From Polaribacter aquimarinus (GTDB lineage Bacteria > Bacteroidota > Bacteroidia > Flavobacteriales > Flavobacteriaceae), in NCBI RefSeq assembly GCF_003129485.1, contig NZ_QFFG01000002.1, forward strand, positions 124,001-188,000: a stretch of DNA of 64,000 nucleotides. Reading direction: 5' to 3'. The position numbers were made by a program, and so were the translations under genes. Position 1 is the stretch's first letter. Every line of letters starts with the position of its first letter. Below the pieces are notes generated by a model, which was given only the letters and a program-made list of their open reading frames with translations, had not been told where the DNA came from and searched no databases. This document shows positions 1 to 7,807 of the stretch, piece after piece.

Positions 1-19
1 CTACCAAAAAAATAGGAAT

Positions 20-27
20 TATATTTG
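20..27 (+). promoter_or_regulatory. -7 promoter element upstream of nadA
   Basis: TATATTTG matches the Bacteroidetes -7 consensus TAnnTTTG exactly and lies 27 bases before the nadA ATG. The -33 element would fall at or beyond the left edge of the window and cannot be judged. Confidence 0.55.
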
Positions 28-54
28 CAGTTCAGTCCAAAATAAATACTTTTT

Positions 55-1050
55 ATGGAAACTTTAGACACTGCAAAAGAAAAACTTACAGAAAAAGGTT
101 TTTTAGATATTGAAACTCCAAAGATTAATTATGTTGAAGAAATTCTAAGGTTAAAAAAGGAGAAAAATGCAGTGCTTTTAGCACACTATTATCAAATTGA
201 TGAAATTCAAGAAATTGCCGATTTTGTTGGCGATAGTTTAGCTTTAGCACAACAGGCTGCTAAAACGGAAGCTGATATCATTGTGTTTGCAGGAGTTCAT
301 TTTATGGCAGAAACTGCTAAAATTTTAAATCCGACTAAAAAAGTATTATTACCAGATTTGTTAGCGGGTTGCTCCTTAGCAGATTCTTGTCCTCCAGAAA
401 AATTTTCTGAATTTAAAAAGAAGCACCCTAATCATAAAGTGGTTACATATATCAACTGTTCTGCAGAAATAAAAGCGTTAAGTGATATAGTATGTACCTC
501 TTCTAATGCAAAAAAAATAATTGACTCTTTTCCAGAAGATCAACCTATTATTTTTGCTCCAGATAGAAATTTAGGTGATTATTTAAACAAAGAAACTGGT
601 AGAGATATGTTACTTTGGGATGGAGCTTGTATGGTTCACGAAGCATTTTCTATGGAAAAATTGATTGATTTGTATAAAGAACATCCAGATGCAGAATTAA
701 TTGCGCATCCTGAATCTGAAGCGCATATGCTTAAAGTTGCCAAATATATTGGCTCTACTTCTGGGTTATTAAATCACGTAAAAAACAGTAAAAAAGAGAA
801 GTTTATTGTAGCTACTGAAGCAGGAATTTTGTTTCAAATGATGCAAGAAAATCCCGATAAAACAATTATTCCTGCACCTGCAAAAGAAGACAATACTTGT
901 GCTTGTAGCGAATGTGCTTATATGAAAATGAATACTTTAAAAAAGCTATATTTATGCTTAAAGTATGAATTACCAGACATTGAAGTTGATGCGGAGTTAT
1001 GCAAAAAAGCAATTATACCCATCAACAGAATGTTAGCGCTATCTAAATAG
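55..1050 (+). CDS. nadA: Quinolinate synthase NadA
   Basis: Cytoplasmic [4Fe-4S] enzyme that condenses iminoaspartate with dihydroxyacetone phosphate to quinolinate, the second step of de novo NAD synthesis. The 331 residues are the usual length. Substrate-binding landmarks near the N-terminus include LLAHYYQ (41-47), and the three NadA repeats are recognisable. Conserved cysteines fall in three blocks: C106/C112 in [10 protein letters not shown]192 in DGACMVHE, and C282/C284/C287 in CACSEC; cluster ligands come from such blocks in characterised NadA. The ATG is preceded by a good -7 promoter element, and nadB follows after 3 bases, so the two are surely co-transcribed. NadB supplies the unstable iminoaspartate directly, which explains the pairing. 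nadC is not in the window. Confidence 0.97.
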   Translation: METLDTAKEKLTEKGFLDIETPKINYVEEILRLKKEKNAVLLAHYYQIDEIQEIADFVGDSLALAQQAAKTEADIIVFAGVHFMAETAKILNPTKKVLLPDLLAGCSLADSCPPEKFSEFKKKHPNHKVVTYINCSAEIKALSDIVCTSSNAKKIIDSFPEDQPIIFAPDRNLGDYLNKETGRDMLLWDGACMVHEAFSMEKLIDLYKEHPDAELIAHPESEAHMLKVAKYIGSTSGLLNHVKNSKKEKFIVATEAGILFQMMQENPDKTIIPAPAKEDNTCACSECAYMKMNTLKKLYLCLKYELPDIEVDAELCKKAIIPINRMLALSK

Positions 1051-1053
1051 TTT

Positions 1054-2637
1054 ATGCAACCTGAAACAAAAATAACTACTACAGACTTTTTAGTAATTGG
1101 TTCTGGAATTGCAGGATTAACTTTTGCCTTAAAAACAGCTACAAAGTTTACCAATGCAAAAATTACCATTATTACTAAAGATGAACAAAGTGAATCTAAC
1201 ACTAAGTATGCACAAGGTGGAATTGCTTCTGTTTATGATAAAACTGTAGACAGTTTTGAGCAACATATTGAAGACACTTTAATTGCTGGTGATGGTTTGT
1301 GTGATGAAGAAGTGGTGAGAATGGTTGTAGAAAGTGCTCCTGATAGATTACAAGAATTAATTGAATGGGGTACAAAGTTTGATAAAAATAAAGAAGGTGA
1401 TTATGATTTGGGGCGCGAAGGTGGTCATTCTCAAAATCGAATTTTACATCATACAGATATTACTGGAGCAGAAATAGAACGTGCTTTATTGGCACAAGTG
1501 AATGTGTTGCCAAATATTGATTTTTTAACACATCATTATGCCATTGACTTGATTACTGAACATCAAGTAAAACAAAAAAGAACCAAAAGAAACAGTAAAA
1601 TTTCTTGTTTTGGCGCTTATGTTTTAGACGTAAAAAAATCTAAAGTAAAAACCTTTGTAAGTAAATTTACCATTTTAGCTTCTGGTGGAAATGGGCAAGT
1701 TTATGAAACCACAACTAACCCTGTGGTCGCTACTGGAGATGGAATTGGAATTGCTTATAGAGCCAAAGCAGAAATTTCTGAAATGGAATTTATTCAATTT
1801 CACCCTACAGCTTTATACAACCCTGGAGAATATCCAGCTTTTTTAATCTCTGAGGCAGTTAGAGGTTTTGGTGCTAAATTAAGAGATTACAATGGTGATT
1901 TCTTTATGCACAAATATGATGTAAGAGAAGAGTTGGCCTCTAGAGATATCGTTGCTAGGGCAATTGACAACGAATTAAAAAAGAGTGGAAAACCTCATTT
2001 ATATTTAGATTGTACGCATTTAGATATGGAAAAGTTTACAGCACATTTCCCAAATATTACCAAAAAATGTCAATCTTTAAATATTAATGTTTCTAAAGAT
2101 TATATTCCGATTGTTCCTGCATCTCATTACATTTGTGGTGGTGTAAATGTGAATAAAAAAGCAAAAACCTCTATCAAAAAATTATATGCTTGCGGAGAAG
2201 TAACAAGAACAGGTTTGCACGGAGGTAATAGATTGGCTTCTAACTCTTTGTTGGAAGGCTTAGTCTATGCACATAGTGCTTTTGAAAATATTTCTAAAAA
2301 GTTTGATAAAGCAAAATTCCCTGAAAATGTTCCAACTTGGAATGATAATGGTGTAGTAAAAAATATGGAGAACATATTAATTACGCACGATAGAAATGAG
2401 GTAAAAACCATTATGACCAATTATGTGGGTATTGTTCGTTCTAATGAACGTTTAAAGAGAGCTGAAAAGAAACTGCGTGTTTTGTATGAAGACAATAAAC
2501 GTTTGTATGATCACTCTGAACTTTCTGTTGATTTATGTGAATTAAGAAACTTAATTACAACTGCGTATTTAATTACTCAGTTTTCTAAAAAAAGGACAAC
2601 CAATTGTGGTGGTTTTTATAATATGGATTTAGTTTAA
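1054..2637 (+). CDS. nadB: L-aspartate oxidase NadB
   Basis: FAD enzyme of the succinate dehydrogenase/fumarate reductase flavoprotein family that oxidises L-aspartate to iminoaspartate for NadA. The 527 residues are normal. The N-terminal dinucleotide-binding motif VIGSGIAGLTFA is intact. The FAD-domain block GGIASVYD, the substrate-region HPTALYNPGE and the C-terminal GLHGGNRLASNSLLEG block typical of the family are all present, followed by the helical C-terminal domain with RNLITTA. It starts 3 bases after nadA, so translational coupling is likely. The downstream DNA holds only an AraC remnant on the other strand, and no clear terminator for this operon is visible. Confidence 0.97.
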   Translation: MQPETKITTTDFLVIGSGIAGLTFALKTATKFTNAKITIITKDEQSESNTKYAQGGIASVYDKTVDSFEQHIEDTLIAGDGLCDEEVVRMVVESAPDRLQELIEWGTKFDKNKEGDYDLGREGGHSQNRILHHTDITGAEIERALLAQVNVLPNIDFLTHHYAIDLITEHQVKQKRTKRNSKISCFGAYVLDVKKSKVKTFVSKFTILASGGNGQVYETTTNPVVATGDGIGIAYRAKAEISEMEFIQFHPTALYNPGEYPAFLISEAVRGFGAKLRDYNGDFFMHKYDVREELASRDIVARAIDNELKKSGKPHLYLDCTHLDMEKFTAHFPNITKKCQSLNINVSKDYIPIVPASHYICGGVNVNKKAKTSIKKLYACGEVTRTGLHGGNRLASNSLLEGLVYAHSAFENISKKFDKAKFPENVPTWNDNGVVKNMENILITHDRNEVKTIMTNYVGIVRSNERLKRAEKKLRVLYEDNKRLYDHSELSVDLCELRNLITTAYLITQFSKKRTTNCGGFYNMDLV

Positions 2638-2648
2638 TTGAAACATTT

Positions 2649-2864
2649 TTATAATCTAACCCTATAAACTTTAGGTGTTAATTTATATTTTCTCTTGAAG
2701 AATTTAACAAAAGAATTATAGTAATCAAACCCAGCCTTTAAAGTGATTTAAACTATAGATAATTTTTTACACTTTTTGTTTCTAAAAAGTGTAATTATTT
2801 CTGTCATTCTATTAGAATTTATTAAAATTCGTTTAAAAAGTATCTCTAATTGAGCTATAGGCAT
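2649..2864 (-). pseudogene. Decayed AraC-family transcriptional regulator (C-terminal remnant)
   Basis: Reading the minus strand from an ATG at 2862-2864 gives MPIAQLEILFKR, a region of low resemblance, then an in-frame TAA. The same frame continues with ITLKAGFDYYNSFVKFF, KRKYKLTPKVYRVRL and a stop at 2649-2651. The part after the internal stop matches the second helix-turn-helix of AraC/XylS regulators, whose consensus runs IA..VGF....F...FK...G.TP..YR. The sensor domain and first helix-turn-helix are missing or unrecognisable. It ends next to nadB on the opposite strand. It is a dead gene fragment with no apparent function. Confidence 0.8.
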
Positions 2865-2911
2865 ACATTTTGAATTTATTTATAGAATATAAAATTACAA
2901 ACTAATTATAC

Positions 2912-2946
2912 AAAAAAACGGCTTTTGAAAATCTCAAAAGCCGTTT
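2912..2946 (-). terminator. Rho-independent terminator of the lipoprotein gene
   Basis: A 13-bp perfect stem (AAACGGCTTTTGA at 2916-2928 with TCAAAAGCCGTTT at 2934-2946) has a 5-base loop. On the minus strand it is followed by a run of seven T. It sits 25 bases beyond the stop codon of the leftward lipoprotein gene. Confidence 0.85.
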
Positions 2947-2971
2947 GAAACAATTTCTTAATTCATAGATT

Positions 2972-3463
2972 TTAATCATTAAAAGTTGCAGATGTAGAAA
3001 AATAGTATTTTACTTCTACTGCCCAATCATCTGAAGTTGGAAAAGATAGAACTTCAAATTTAACATATCCATCCAAACATTTGGCTACATAAGAATTTCC
3101 AATTTTTAAAGGAGGTATATTAGGAGAACCATCCCAAGTTGTTGGTGCTTGAGTTATCGTTTCTAGGGGAACTGTTCCCATATCTTTGGTCTCATTTGGC
3201 GAATTTTTAGTACGCCACCAAATAGATATAGTGTTTTGATTTTTTGTAGAAGATTTTGGATGCCAACTAATAGTTTCTCCATCACTATTTTGTGGATTTG
3301 TAGAGTTTACATTAAATCCTATTCCTTCAGAAAAATCAAAACCCCAATGATCAACTGTAGCAGTATTATACGCAACAGTATCGTCGTCACTATTGCTGCA
3401 GCCTACAAGTAAAAAGGCAACAACTAAAAGTGCTTTTGTAAAGTATAAATAATTTAGTTTCAT
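2972..3463 (-). CDS. Small lipoprotein of unknown function
   Basis: A 163-residue predicted lipoprotein. The signal peptide ends in the lipobox LVGC (Cys22), followed by SNSDDD, the acidic linker common in Bacteroidetes surface lipoproteins. The mature part is rich in aromatic residues and beta-prone (DHWGFDF, ISIWWRTKN, DGYVKFEVLSF, VEVKYYFS). The arrangement near the C-terminus faintly recalls HmuY-type haemophore lipoproteins, but I would not assign it there from sequence alone. It has its own strong terminator and is transcribed away from the histidine kinase/response regulator pair. A 20-bp palindrome 54 bases upstream of its start suggests control by that regulator (inference). No family is recognised. 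Confidence 0.75.
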   Translation of the reverse strand: MKLNYLYFTKALLVVAFLLVGCSNSDDDTVAYNTATVDHWGFDFSEGIGFNVNSTNPQNSDGETISWHPKSSTKNQNTISIWWRTKNSPNETKDMGTVPLETITQAPTTWDGSPNIPPLKIGNSYVAKCLDGYVKFEVLSFPTSDDWAVEVKYYFSTSATFND

Positions 3464-3516
3464 AACACATAATATTTAAAATTTTAGTAAATTTAAAGTA
3501 TGTTTTTATCACTTCA

Positions 3517-3536
3517 TATACCTAATTCTAGGTATA
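3517..3536. promoter_or_regulatory. Palindromic candidate operator, NarL-like 7-2-7 arrangement
   Basis: A perfect inverted repeat TATACCTA-ATTC-TAGGTATA. It can also be read as two inverted heptamers, TACCTAA and TACCTAG, separated by TT. Known NarL-family sites are heptamers near TACYYMT in a 7-2-7 layout. It lies between the divergent lipoprotein gene and a NarL/FixJ-type two-component system. Binding is inferred, not shown. Confidence 0.45.
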
Positions 3537-3659
3537 CGATTTTTATAATTTTTAAAAAAAAATTCAGAAAAAAAGGTCATAATTTCGGTTATGTTTAATG
3601 TATCACTCAATTTTATATGAGTATATAGATTTACTTTTTTTAACAGTAAAACAATTGCT

Positions 3660-4448
3660 ATGGAGGTTTTATTTCAAACGGAATTAACTACACGTTGTAT
3701 TGTAATTGTAATTGTTACAACAATTATTTTATTGTTATTATGTGTAAAAAAATACAGAAATTTATATCGGAAGAAGTATAAAAAAATAGTGCATCTTATA
3801 AAAGGACAGGAAATAAAAGAAATAGATAATTTAATTAATTCACATGAGAGAGAACTTGATAGAATTGCAAAAGAAATACATGATAATCTAGGTAGTAAAA
3901 CAGCAACACTAAAACTTTATTTAGAACATTTAGAAAACTTAGATGAAAACGATAAAACGCAACAAAAAAAAATTCAGAACATACTAAAGGAGTTAATCAA
4001 TAACATTTACAATGAAGTTCGAAAAATTGCTCATAGTAAAACCTTTGTAAATTACATTGAAAAAGGTTTAATTGCATCAACAGAAATAATTGCAGATCAA
4101 ATATCTTCCTCTAATAAATTAAAAATAAAAGTACTTAATATAGATTGTACCAGTCCTTTAGAAAAAAAGGTTGAAATTCAAATTTTTAGATGCATTCAAG
4201 AGATTTTAACAAACATTATAAAACATTCCAAAGCATCAGAGGTTATTATTCAGTTTTCCGAAGATAGCATCAATTTAAATATTTTAATTGAAGATAATGG
4301 AGTAGGTTTTGACCTAAACAAAGTTAAAGATGGTATTGGGTTGATTAACATTAAACAAAGAATTAAAGACATTCATGGAAAAATAAATATTGATAGTTTT
4401 ATAAGTAATGGAACTACTATAATTTTAAATATACCCTTATGGAAATAA
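3660..4448 (+). CDS. Sensor histidine kinase, HisKA_3/NarX-like
   Basis: A membrane-anchored kinase of 262 residues. One transmembrane helix (about 11-29) comes first with no periplasmic sensor domain, then a short coiled region. A HisKA_3 dimerisation box, RIAKEIHDNLGS, carries the phospho-acceptor His74. The C-terminal HATPase domain shows the N box QEILTNIIKHS, the G1 box DNGVGFD and the G2-like GIGLINIKQRI. The 3' end overlaps the response regulator start by 10 bases, so the pair is co-translated. With almost nothing outside the membrane, the signal is probably sensed in the membrane or via a partner protein. The stimulus is unknown. Confidence 0.93.
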   Translation: MEVLFQTELTTRCIVIVIVTTIILLLLCVKKYRNLYRKKYKKIVHLIKGQEIKEIDNLINSHERELDRIAKEIHDNLGSKTATLKLYLEHLENLDENDKTQQKKIQNILKELINNIYNEVRKIAHSKTFVNYIEKGLIASTEIIADQISSSNKLKIKVLNIDCTSPLEKKVEIQIFRCIQEILTNIIKHSKASEVIIQFSEDSINLNILIEDNGVGFDLNKVKDGIGLINIKQRIKDIHGKINIDSFISNGTTIILNIPLWK

Positions 4449-5065
4449 AACTTATTATTATTGATGATCACAAACTTTTCGTAGATGGTTTAATAGCAGT
4501 TCTAAATAATGAAATTGGTATAAAAGTTATTGGTAGTGGAAATAATGGCTCTGAATTATTTAAGCTTTTGGAAAAAGGGATGCGCCCTGATATTGTTCTT
4601 CTAGATATTAATATGCCAATTTTAGATGGAGTATCTACCACAAAACTACTGACCAAAAACTATCCAAAAATAAAAGTTTTGGCCTTGAGTATGCATGAAT
4701 TAAGTATAGATGTTACTGAAATGTTGGATGCAGGGGCTAAAGGATATATCACTAAAGATATTGAAACAAATGAATTAATTACAGCTATACATGCTATAAA
4801 AAAAGGAGAACAATATTTTAGCGAAAACTTACCAAAGGACATAAAAAAATGGTTTTATAAAGAACATAGTACAAAACCGTATTTAACGCGCAGAGAAAAA
4901 GAGATTTTAAATCTATTGGCTAATGGTCGTACTTCACTACAAATGGCTGAAAAATTAAAACTAAGTAGATATACCATCGATACTCACAGAAAAAATATTC
5001 ACAAAAAATTAGGAATTAAAACAAACACAGGATTGGTAAATTACATTTTTAAAAATATAGAATAA
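4439..5065 (+). CDS. Response regulator, NarL/FixJ (LuxR-type) family
   Basis: A DNA-binding response regulator of 208 residues. The receiver domain has the acidic pair D9/D10, phospho-acceptor Asp56 (VLLDINMP), the Ser/Thr position in LALSMHE and the conserved Lys in GAKGYITKDI. The LuxR-type helix-turn-helix spans roughly 145-205 (LTRREKEILNLLANG, then RYTIDTHRKNIHKKLGI). It overlaps the kinase gene by 10 bases and is its evident partner. A NarL-like palindrome upstream, at 3517-3536, is a candidate target. No terminator is seen directly downstream. Confidence 0.95.
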   Translation: MEIKLIIIDDHKLFVDGLIAVLNNEIGIKVIGSGNNGSELFKLLEKGMRPDIVLLDINMPILDGVSTTKLLTKNYPKIKVLALSMHELSIDVTEMLDAGAKGYITKDIETNELITAIHAIKKGEQYFSENLPKDIKKWFYKEHSTKPYLTRREKEILNLLANGRTSLQMAEKLKLSRYTIDTHRKNIHKKLGIKTNTGLVNYIFKNIE

Positions 5066-5136
5066 GATACTAAACAAGGTGCAAAAAATTCGTGGTGGGT
5101 TTTTTAATATAGATTTGGGTTAACTACTGGCATTTT

Positions 5137-5537
5137 TTAATATTTGCAAACCAACTTTACAAACAACTCTCTCCCTATTCTACTTTTATTAGAATTATAT
5201 TACTTCTCAAAAATTTCTATCTTAAAATATGGTTTAAAATACGTTAAGTATTCTTCTTTATCCCTGCTAAAAGGAGGTCTGTCCTTATTTAATTTGACAT
5301 TAAAAAGTGCTACAACCAACTTCCCTTGTGGTTTTAAAAGTTACTGCATTTTGGCAACATATCGTTCTCTAAAAATTGGGTTTATTGCGCAGAAAAAAGT
5401 TTGTTCTATAACTAAATCAACCGCATCCTTTACATCAAAAAATCTTCTAAAATAAGTTGTGAAGTCGGGAAATTATGTACTCTTTTTTGTATGTCTCTAA
5501 TGCTGTTTTAGATAAATCAATTTTATAACTAAAAAAT
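5137..5537 (-). pseudogene. Decayed TPMT-type SAM methyltransferase (thiopurine S-methyltransferase family)
   Basis: On the minus strand, directly beyond the trxA stop, the reading SYKIDLSKTALETYKKEY appears. A frame change near 5470 leads into FPTSQLILEDFFDV, then DLVIEQTFFCAINP, an in-frame TAA, LLKPQGKLVVALFNVKLN, RPPFSRDKEEYLTYF, a second TAA after EIFEK, and GRELFVKLVCKY before the final stop at 5137-5139. These blocks follow the order of bacterial TPMT-like methyltransferases (EQTFFCAL, LLKPNGKL, PPFGG, GRELF). The N-terminal SAM-binding part is missing. One frameshift and two stops make it nonfunctional. A 103-codon open frame on the plus strand here is only its shadow. Confidence 0.85.
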
Positions 5538-5834
5538 CTAGTAAAAACTTTTTATTACTGATACTAACTCATTTTTTTGTACCAAGCCAGATTGTCTCCA
5601 AACTTGTTTTCCATTTTTATAAAGAACAAATGTTGGCACTCCTCTTACCTGAAACTTACTGGCTAATGCTTGGTTTTTATCAACATCAATTTTAATGATT
5701 GTTATTTTTTCTTCCAACTCATCTTTTACTTGTTTTAAAATAGGCCCCATTGTTTGGCAAGGTCCACACCAAGTAGCAAAAAAGTCTACTAAAACTGGTT
5801 TATCTTGATTAATAATTTCTGAAAAATTACTCAT
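5538..5834 (-). CDS. trxA: Thioredoxin
   Basis: A 98-residue classic thioredoxin with the active site WCGPC (Cys23, Cys26), the buried Asp (VLVDFFATW) and the cis-proline loop GVPTFVLY. It has no signal peptide, so it works in the cytoplasm as a disulfide reductant. It lies 15 bases downstream of the cytochrome gene and is probably co-transcribed with it and the Crp/Fnr gene. The next gene in the row, a TPMT-type methyltransferase, has decayed. The context hints at a specialised sulfur or redox role rather than the housekeeping thioredoxin, but sequence alone cannot separate these. Confidence 0.94.
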   Translation of the reverse strand: MSNFSEIINQDKPVLVDFFATWCGPCQTMGPILKQVKDELEEKITIIKIDVDKNQALASKFQVRGVPTFVLYKNGKQVWRQSGLVQKNELVSVIKSFY

Positions 5835-5849
5835 GCCTAAGAATTTTAT

Positions 5850-6818
5850 TTATTTTTTAAAAGTGATACTCCAAATACCCCTTAATTGATTTGTACTATA
5901 TCCAGTTGCCATATCTTTTGGGTATAATTTATCTATTTGTGCTAAAACATTTGTTTTTATATCTGATATTTTATTACCATGACATTGTATACACATGCTA
6001 TTGGTTTTAATAGGATAGTACACTTTTACATTATTGGTAGACTCTATCACAATTGGTTTTGAATCTTTAGCTGAATTTATCTTTTCTTTAAAGATATTAA
6101 TGTAACTACTTTCTTCTAAATTTGATAAATTTTTAGGATTTCTTGGTTTGTCTGAAATTCTTTTAATGGTTGCTTTATACATAACAGACATACTATCTGT
6201 TAAAGGGTGTGCTTTTATATTACAAAATTTTAAAGCTGCTAAAGTACCTTCTTTTTGAATTTTACCCATCAAATTTTTACCCAAAACAGCTTTAGTTGTT
6301 AACGCATATTTTAATCCTCTTTCATCATAAGGCAAATTTTTAAAATTGTTTCCTTGTTGATGTTTTCCCATGCCTTCTCCATTGCCTCTTTTCTTATTAT
6401 AATGCTTATCAAACCATATTGGTTTTTCGATTTCATATTCGAACATGTATTCAGCAATTTCTTTAATATCTTCTTTAGAGTAATATTGTTTTGGCATTAT
6501 TCCAAATCTTCTAACTGCTCCTTTCATTTTTGCTCTATCTATAGTTGGATTCTGAATCCAATTTTGCATTTCTTTTGTAAATTCTTCTTTTGTAGTTGTT
6601 GAAGAAATATAATGCTTCTTAATCGCAATCATTGGAGGTGCAATTCTATTATCATGTGAAGCTGATGGATTATGACAAACATAACATTTTTTTTCCATTA
6701 TGCTTTTCCCTGGATGATTTGAATTAACTTGAGAATTTACTTTTGCGTAAGAAGGTTTTTGTTTTTTTTGACAGCTAAAGACAAAAAACAAAACGAATGT
6801 GACTATAAAATACTTCAT
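5850..6818 (-). CDS. Dihaem c-type cytochrome lipoprotein with DUF3365 (Tll0287-like) domain
   Basis: A 322-residue exported lipoprotein with lipobox VFSC (Cys16). The N-terminal third is a small cytochrome c domain with haem motif CYVCH (45-49) and a probable methionine ligand in FGIMPKQY. The C-terminal half (about 160-320) resembles the DUF3365/Tll0287-like haem domain and ends with a second haem site CIQCH (276-280) and GYSTNQLRGIWSITF. Such domains are haem-binding, PAS-like modules found in redox sensors and cytochromes. It lies 50 bases downstream of a Crp/Fnr gene and 15 bases upstream of trxA. A role in periplasmic electron transfer or redox sensing is inferred; the partner is unknown. 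Confidence 0.88.
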   Translation of the reverse strand: MKYFIVTFVLFFVFSCQKKQKPSYAKVNSQVNSNHPGKSIMEKKCYVCHNPSASHDNRIAPPMIAIKKHYISSTTTKEEFTKEMQNWIQNPTIDRAKMKGAVRRFGIMPKQYYSKEDIKEIAEYMFEYEIEKPIWFDKHYNKKRGNGEGMGKHQQGNNFKNLPYDERGLKYALTTKAVLGKNLMGKIQKEGTLAALKFCNIKAHPLTDSMSVMYKATIKRISDKPRNPKNLSNLEESSYINIFKEKINSAKDSKPIVIESTNNVKVYYPIKTNSMCIQCHGNKISDIKTNVLAQIDKLYPKDMATGYSTNQLRGIWSITFKK

Positions 6819-6868
6819 AATTTTATTACAAAAATAGCGAAGTTACATTACTATTTTTGTAACCAATG

Positions 6869-7510
6869 TTACAGTTCTAAGACCTTTATACTGTTTCTAA
6901 AAAGTTGTATTTTCTGTTCGTTTTCTAATTTCTTTAACAATCGTGAAATTACAACCCTAGAAGTATGCAAATCTTCTGATATTTCTTGATGTGTGATTGA
7001 AATTACATCATCATGATTTACCATAGCTTTGTCTTTTAAATATTTAAACAAGCGTTCATCCATTTTTAAAAAAGCAATAGTATCTACAGCCTCTAAAAGC
7101 TCATCCATTCTGTTGTGATAACTTTGTAAAATAAATGCTTGCCAAGAATTGTACTTACCTAACCATACTCCCATTTTTTCTTTAGGTATCATAATCAAGT
7201 TAACATCTGTCTCAGCTACTGCTCTTATTTTACTTCTAGTTTCTCCTAAACAACAAGATAAAGTCATTGCACAAGTATCACCTTTTTCTAAATAATACAA
7301 CACTAATTCTTCACCATTTTTGTCTTCTCTTAAAATTTTAATAGCGCCATCTAAAAGTAAAGGCATAAATTTAATATAGTTACCAATTTCTATAATTGCT
7401 TCATCTTTTTTTATGGTTTTATACGTTCCAATTTCATTGATTTCAGCAATTAATTTGTTTTCAAACAAATAACCAAAATTTACTTGTAAGTTGTTTTTAA
7501 TATTTGACAT
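6869..7510 (-). CDS. Crp/Fnr-family transcriptional regulator
   Basis: A 213-residue regulator. The N-terminal cyclic-nucleotide-binding-like beta barrel is followed by the long dimer helix (WQAFILQSYHNRMDELLEAV) and a Crp-type winged helix with SITHQEISEDLHTSRVVIS (recognition helix about 180-192). It lacks the N-terminal cysteine cluster of true FNR. A cysteine-bearing stretch, CAMTLSCCLGETRS, sits in the barrel and could sense redox state, haem or sulfur species (inference). It heads the leftward cytochrome-thioredoxin group and probably controls it and itself. Confidence 0.93.
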   Translation of the reverse strand: MSNIKNNLQVNFGYLFENKLIAEINEIGTYKTIKKDEAIIEIGNYIKFMPLLLDGAIKILREDKNGEELVLYYLEKGDTCAMTLSCCLGETRSKIRAVAETDVNLIMIPKEKMGVWLGKYNSWQAFILQSYHNRMDELLEAVDTIAFLKMDERLFKYLKDKAMVNHDDVISITHQEISEDLHTSRVVISRLLKKLENEQKIQLFRNSIKVLEL

Positions 7511-7562
7511 TAAAATCTAATTTATTGGTATAAATTTACTAAAATGGAAGGAATAAAAAATG

Positions 7563-7589
7563 AAAAATCCGAGTTAAACTCGGATTTTT
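7563..7589. terminator. Hairpin terminator between small membrane protein gene and crp/fnr gene
   Basis: A 13-bp perfect inverted repeat, AAAAATCCGAGTT (7563-7575) and AACTCGGATTTTT (7577-7589). The core ATCCGAG/CTCGGAT closes on TTAAA. On the minus strand it follows the stop of the 45-codon gene by 13 bases and ends in five T. Confidence 0.75.
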
Positions 7590-7602
7590 CTTGACTAAAC
7601 TA

Positions 7603-7740
7603 CTATTTACTCTTTGGTTTCTTATCACTATTCATCAATAGAAAAAGTGCAACGACTAAGCCTACAACAACCAAGGCAAAGACACCAATCATAATGGTAC
7701 CATTCGTCCAAGAAACCTGGGGTAAGATTAAAAAACTCAT
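7603..7740 (-). CDS. Small single-pass membrane protein (45 aa)
   Basis: A short gene starting with ATG at 7738-7740 and ending with TAG at 7603-7605. The product begins MSFLILPQVSWTNGT, has one hydrophobic helix (about 17-36, including GVFALVVVGLVVALF) and ends in a lysine-rich tail, NSDKKPKSK. The layout suggests an outside N-terminus and positive-inside tail. A hairpin terminator follows directly, which supports a real transcript. It lies upstream of the crp/fnr gene on the same strand. No family is named; it could be a small subunit or regulator of a membrane complex. A similar-sized protein starting MFLQILPPD is encoded at 53911-54090. Confidence 0.72.
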   Translation of the reverse strand: MSFLILPQVSWTNGTIMIGVFALVVVGLVVALFLLMNSDKKPKSK

Positions 7741-7807
7741 CTATCACTATTTGATATTGTAAATTTAAAGGATATCTAAAAAGGAAATTATGATAAAAAT
7801 CAGTTTC

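Noticed and set aside
5144..5455. 103-codon plus-strand open frame between the response regulator and trxA
   Set aside because: It is the antisense of the decayed methyltransferase, whose minus-strand translation has recognisable family blocks. The plus-strand product resembles nothing.
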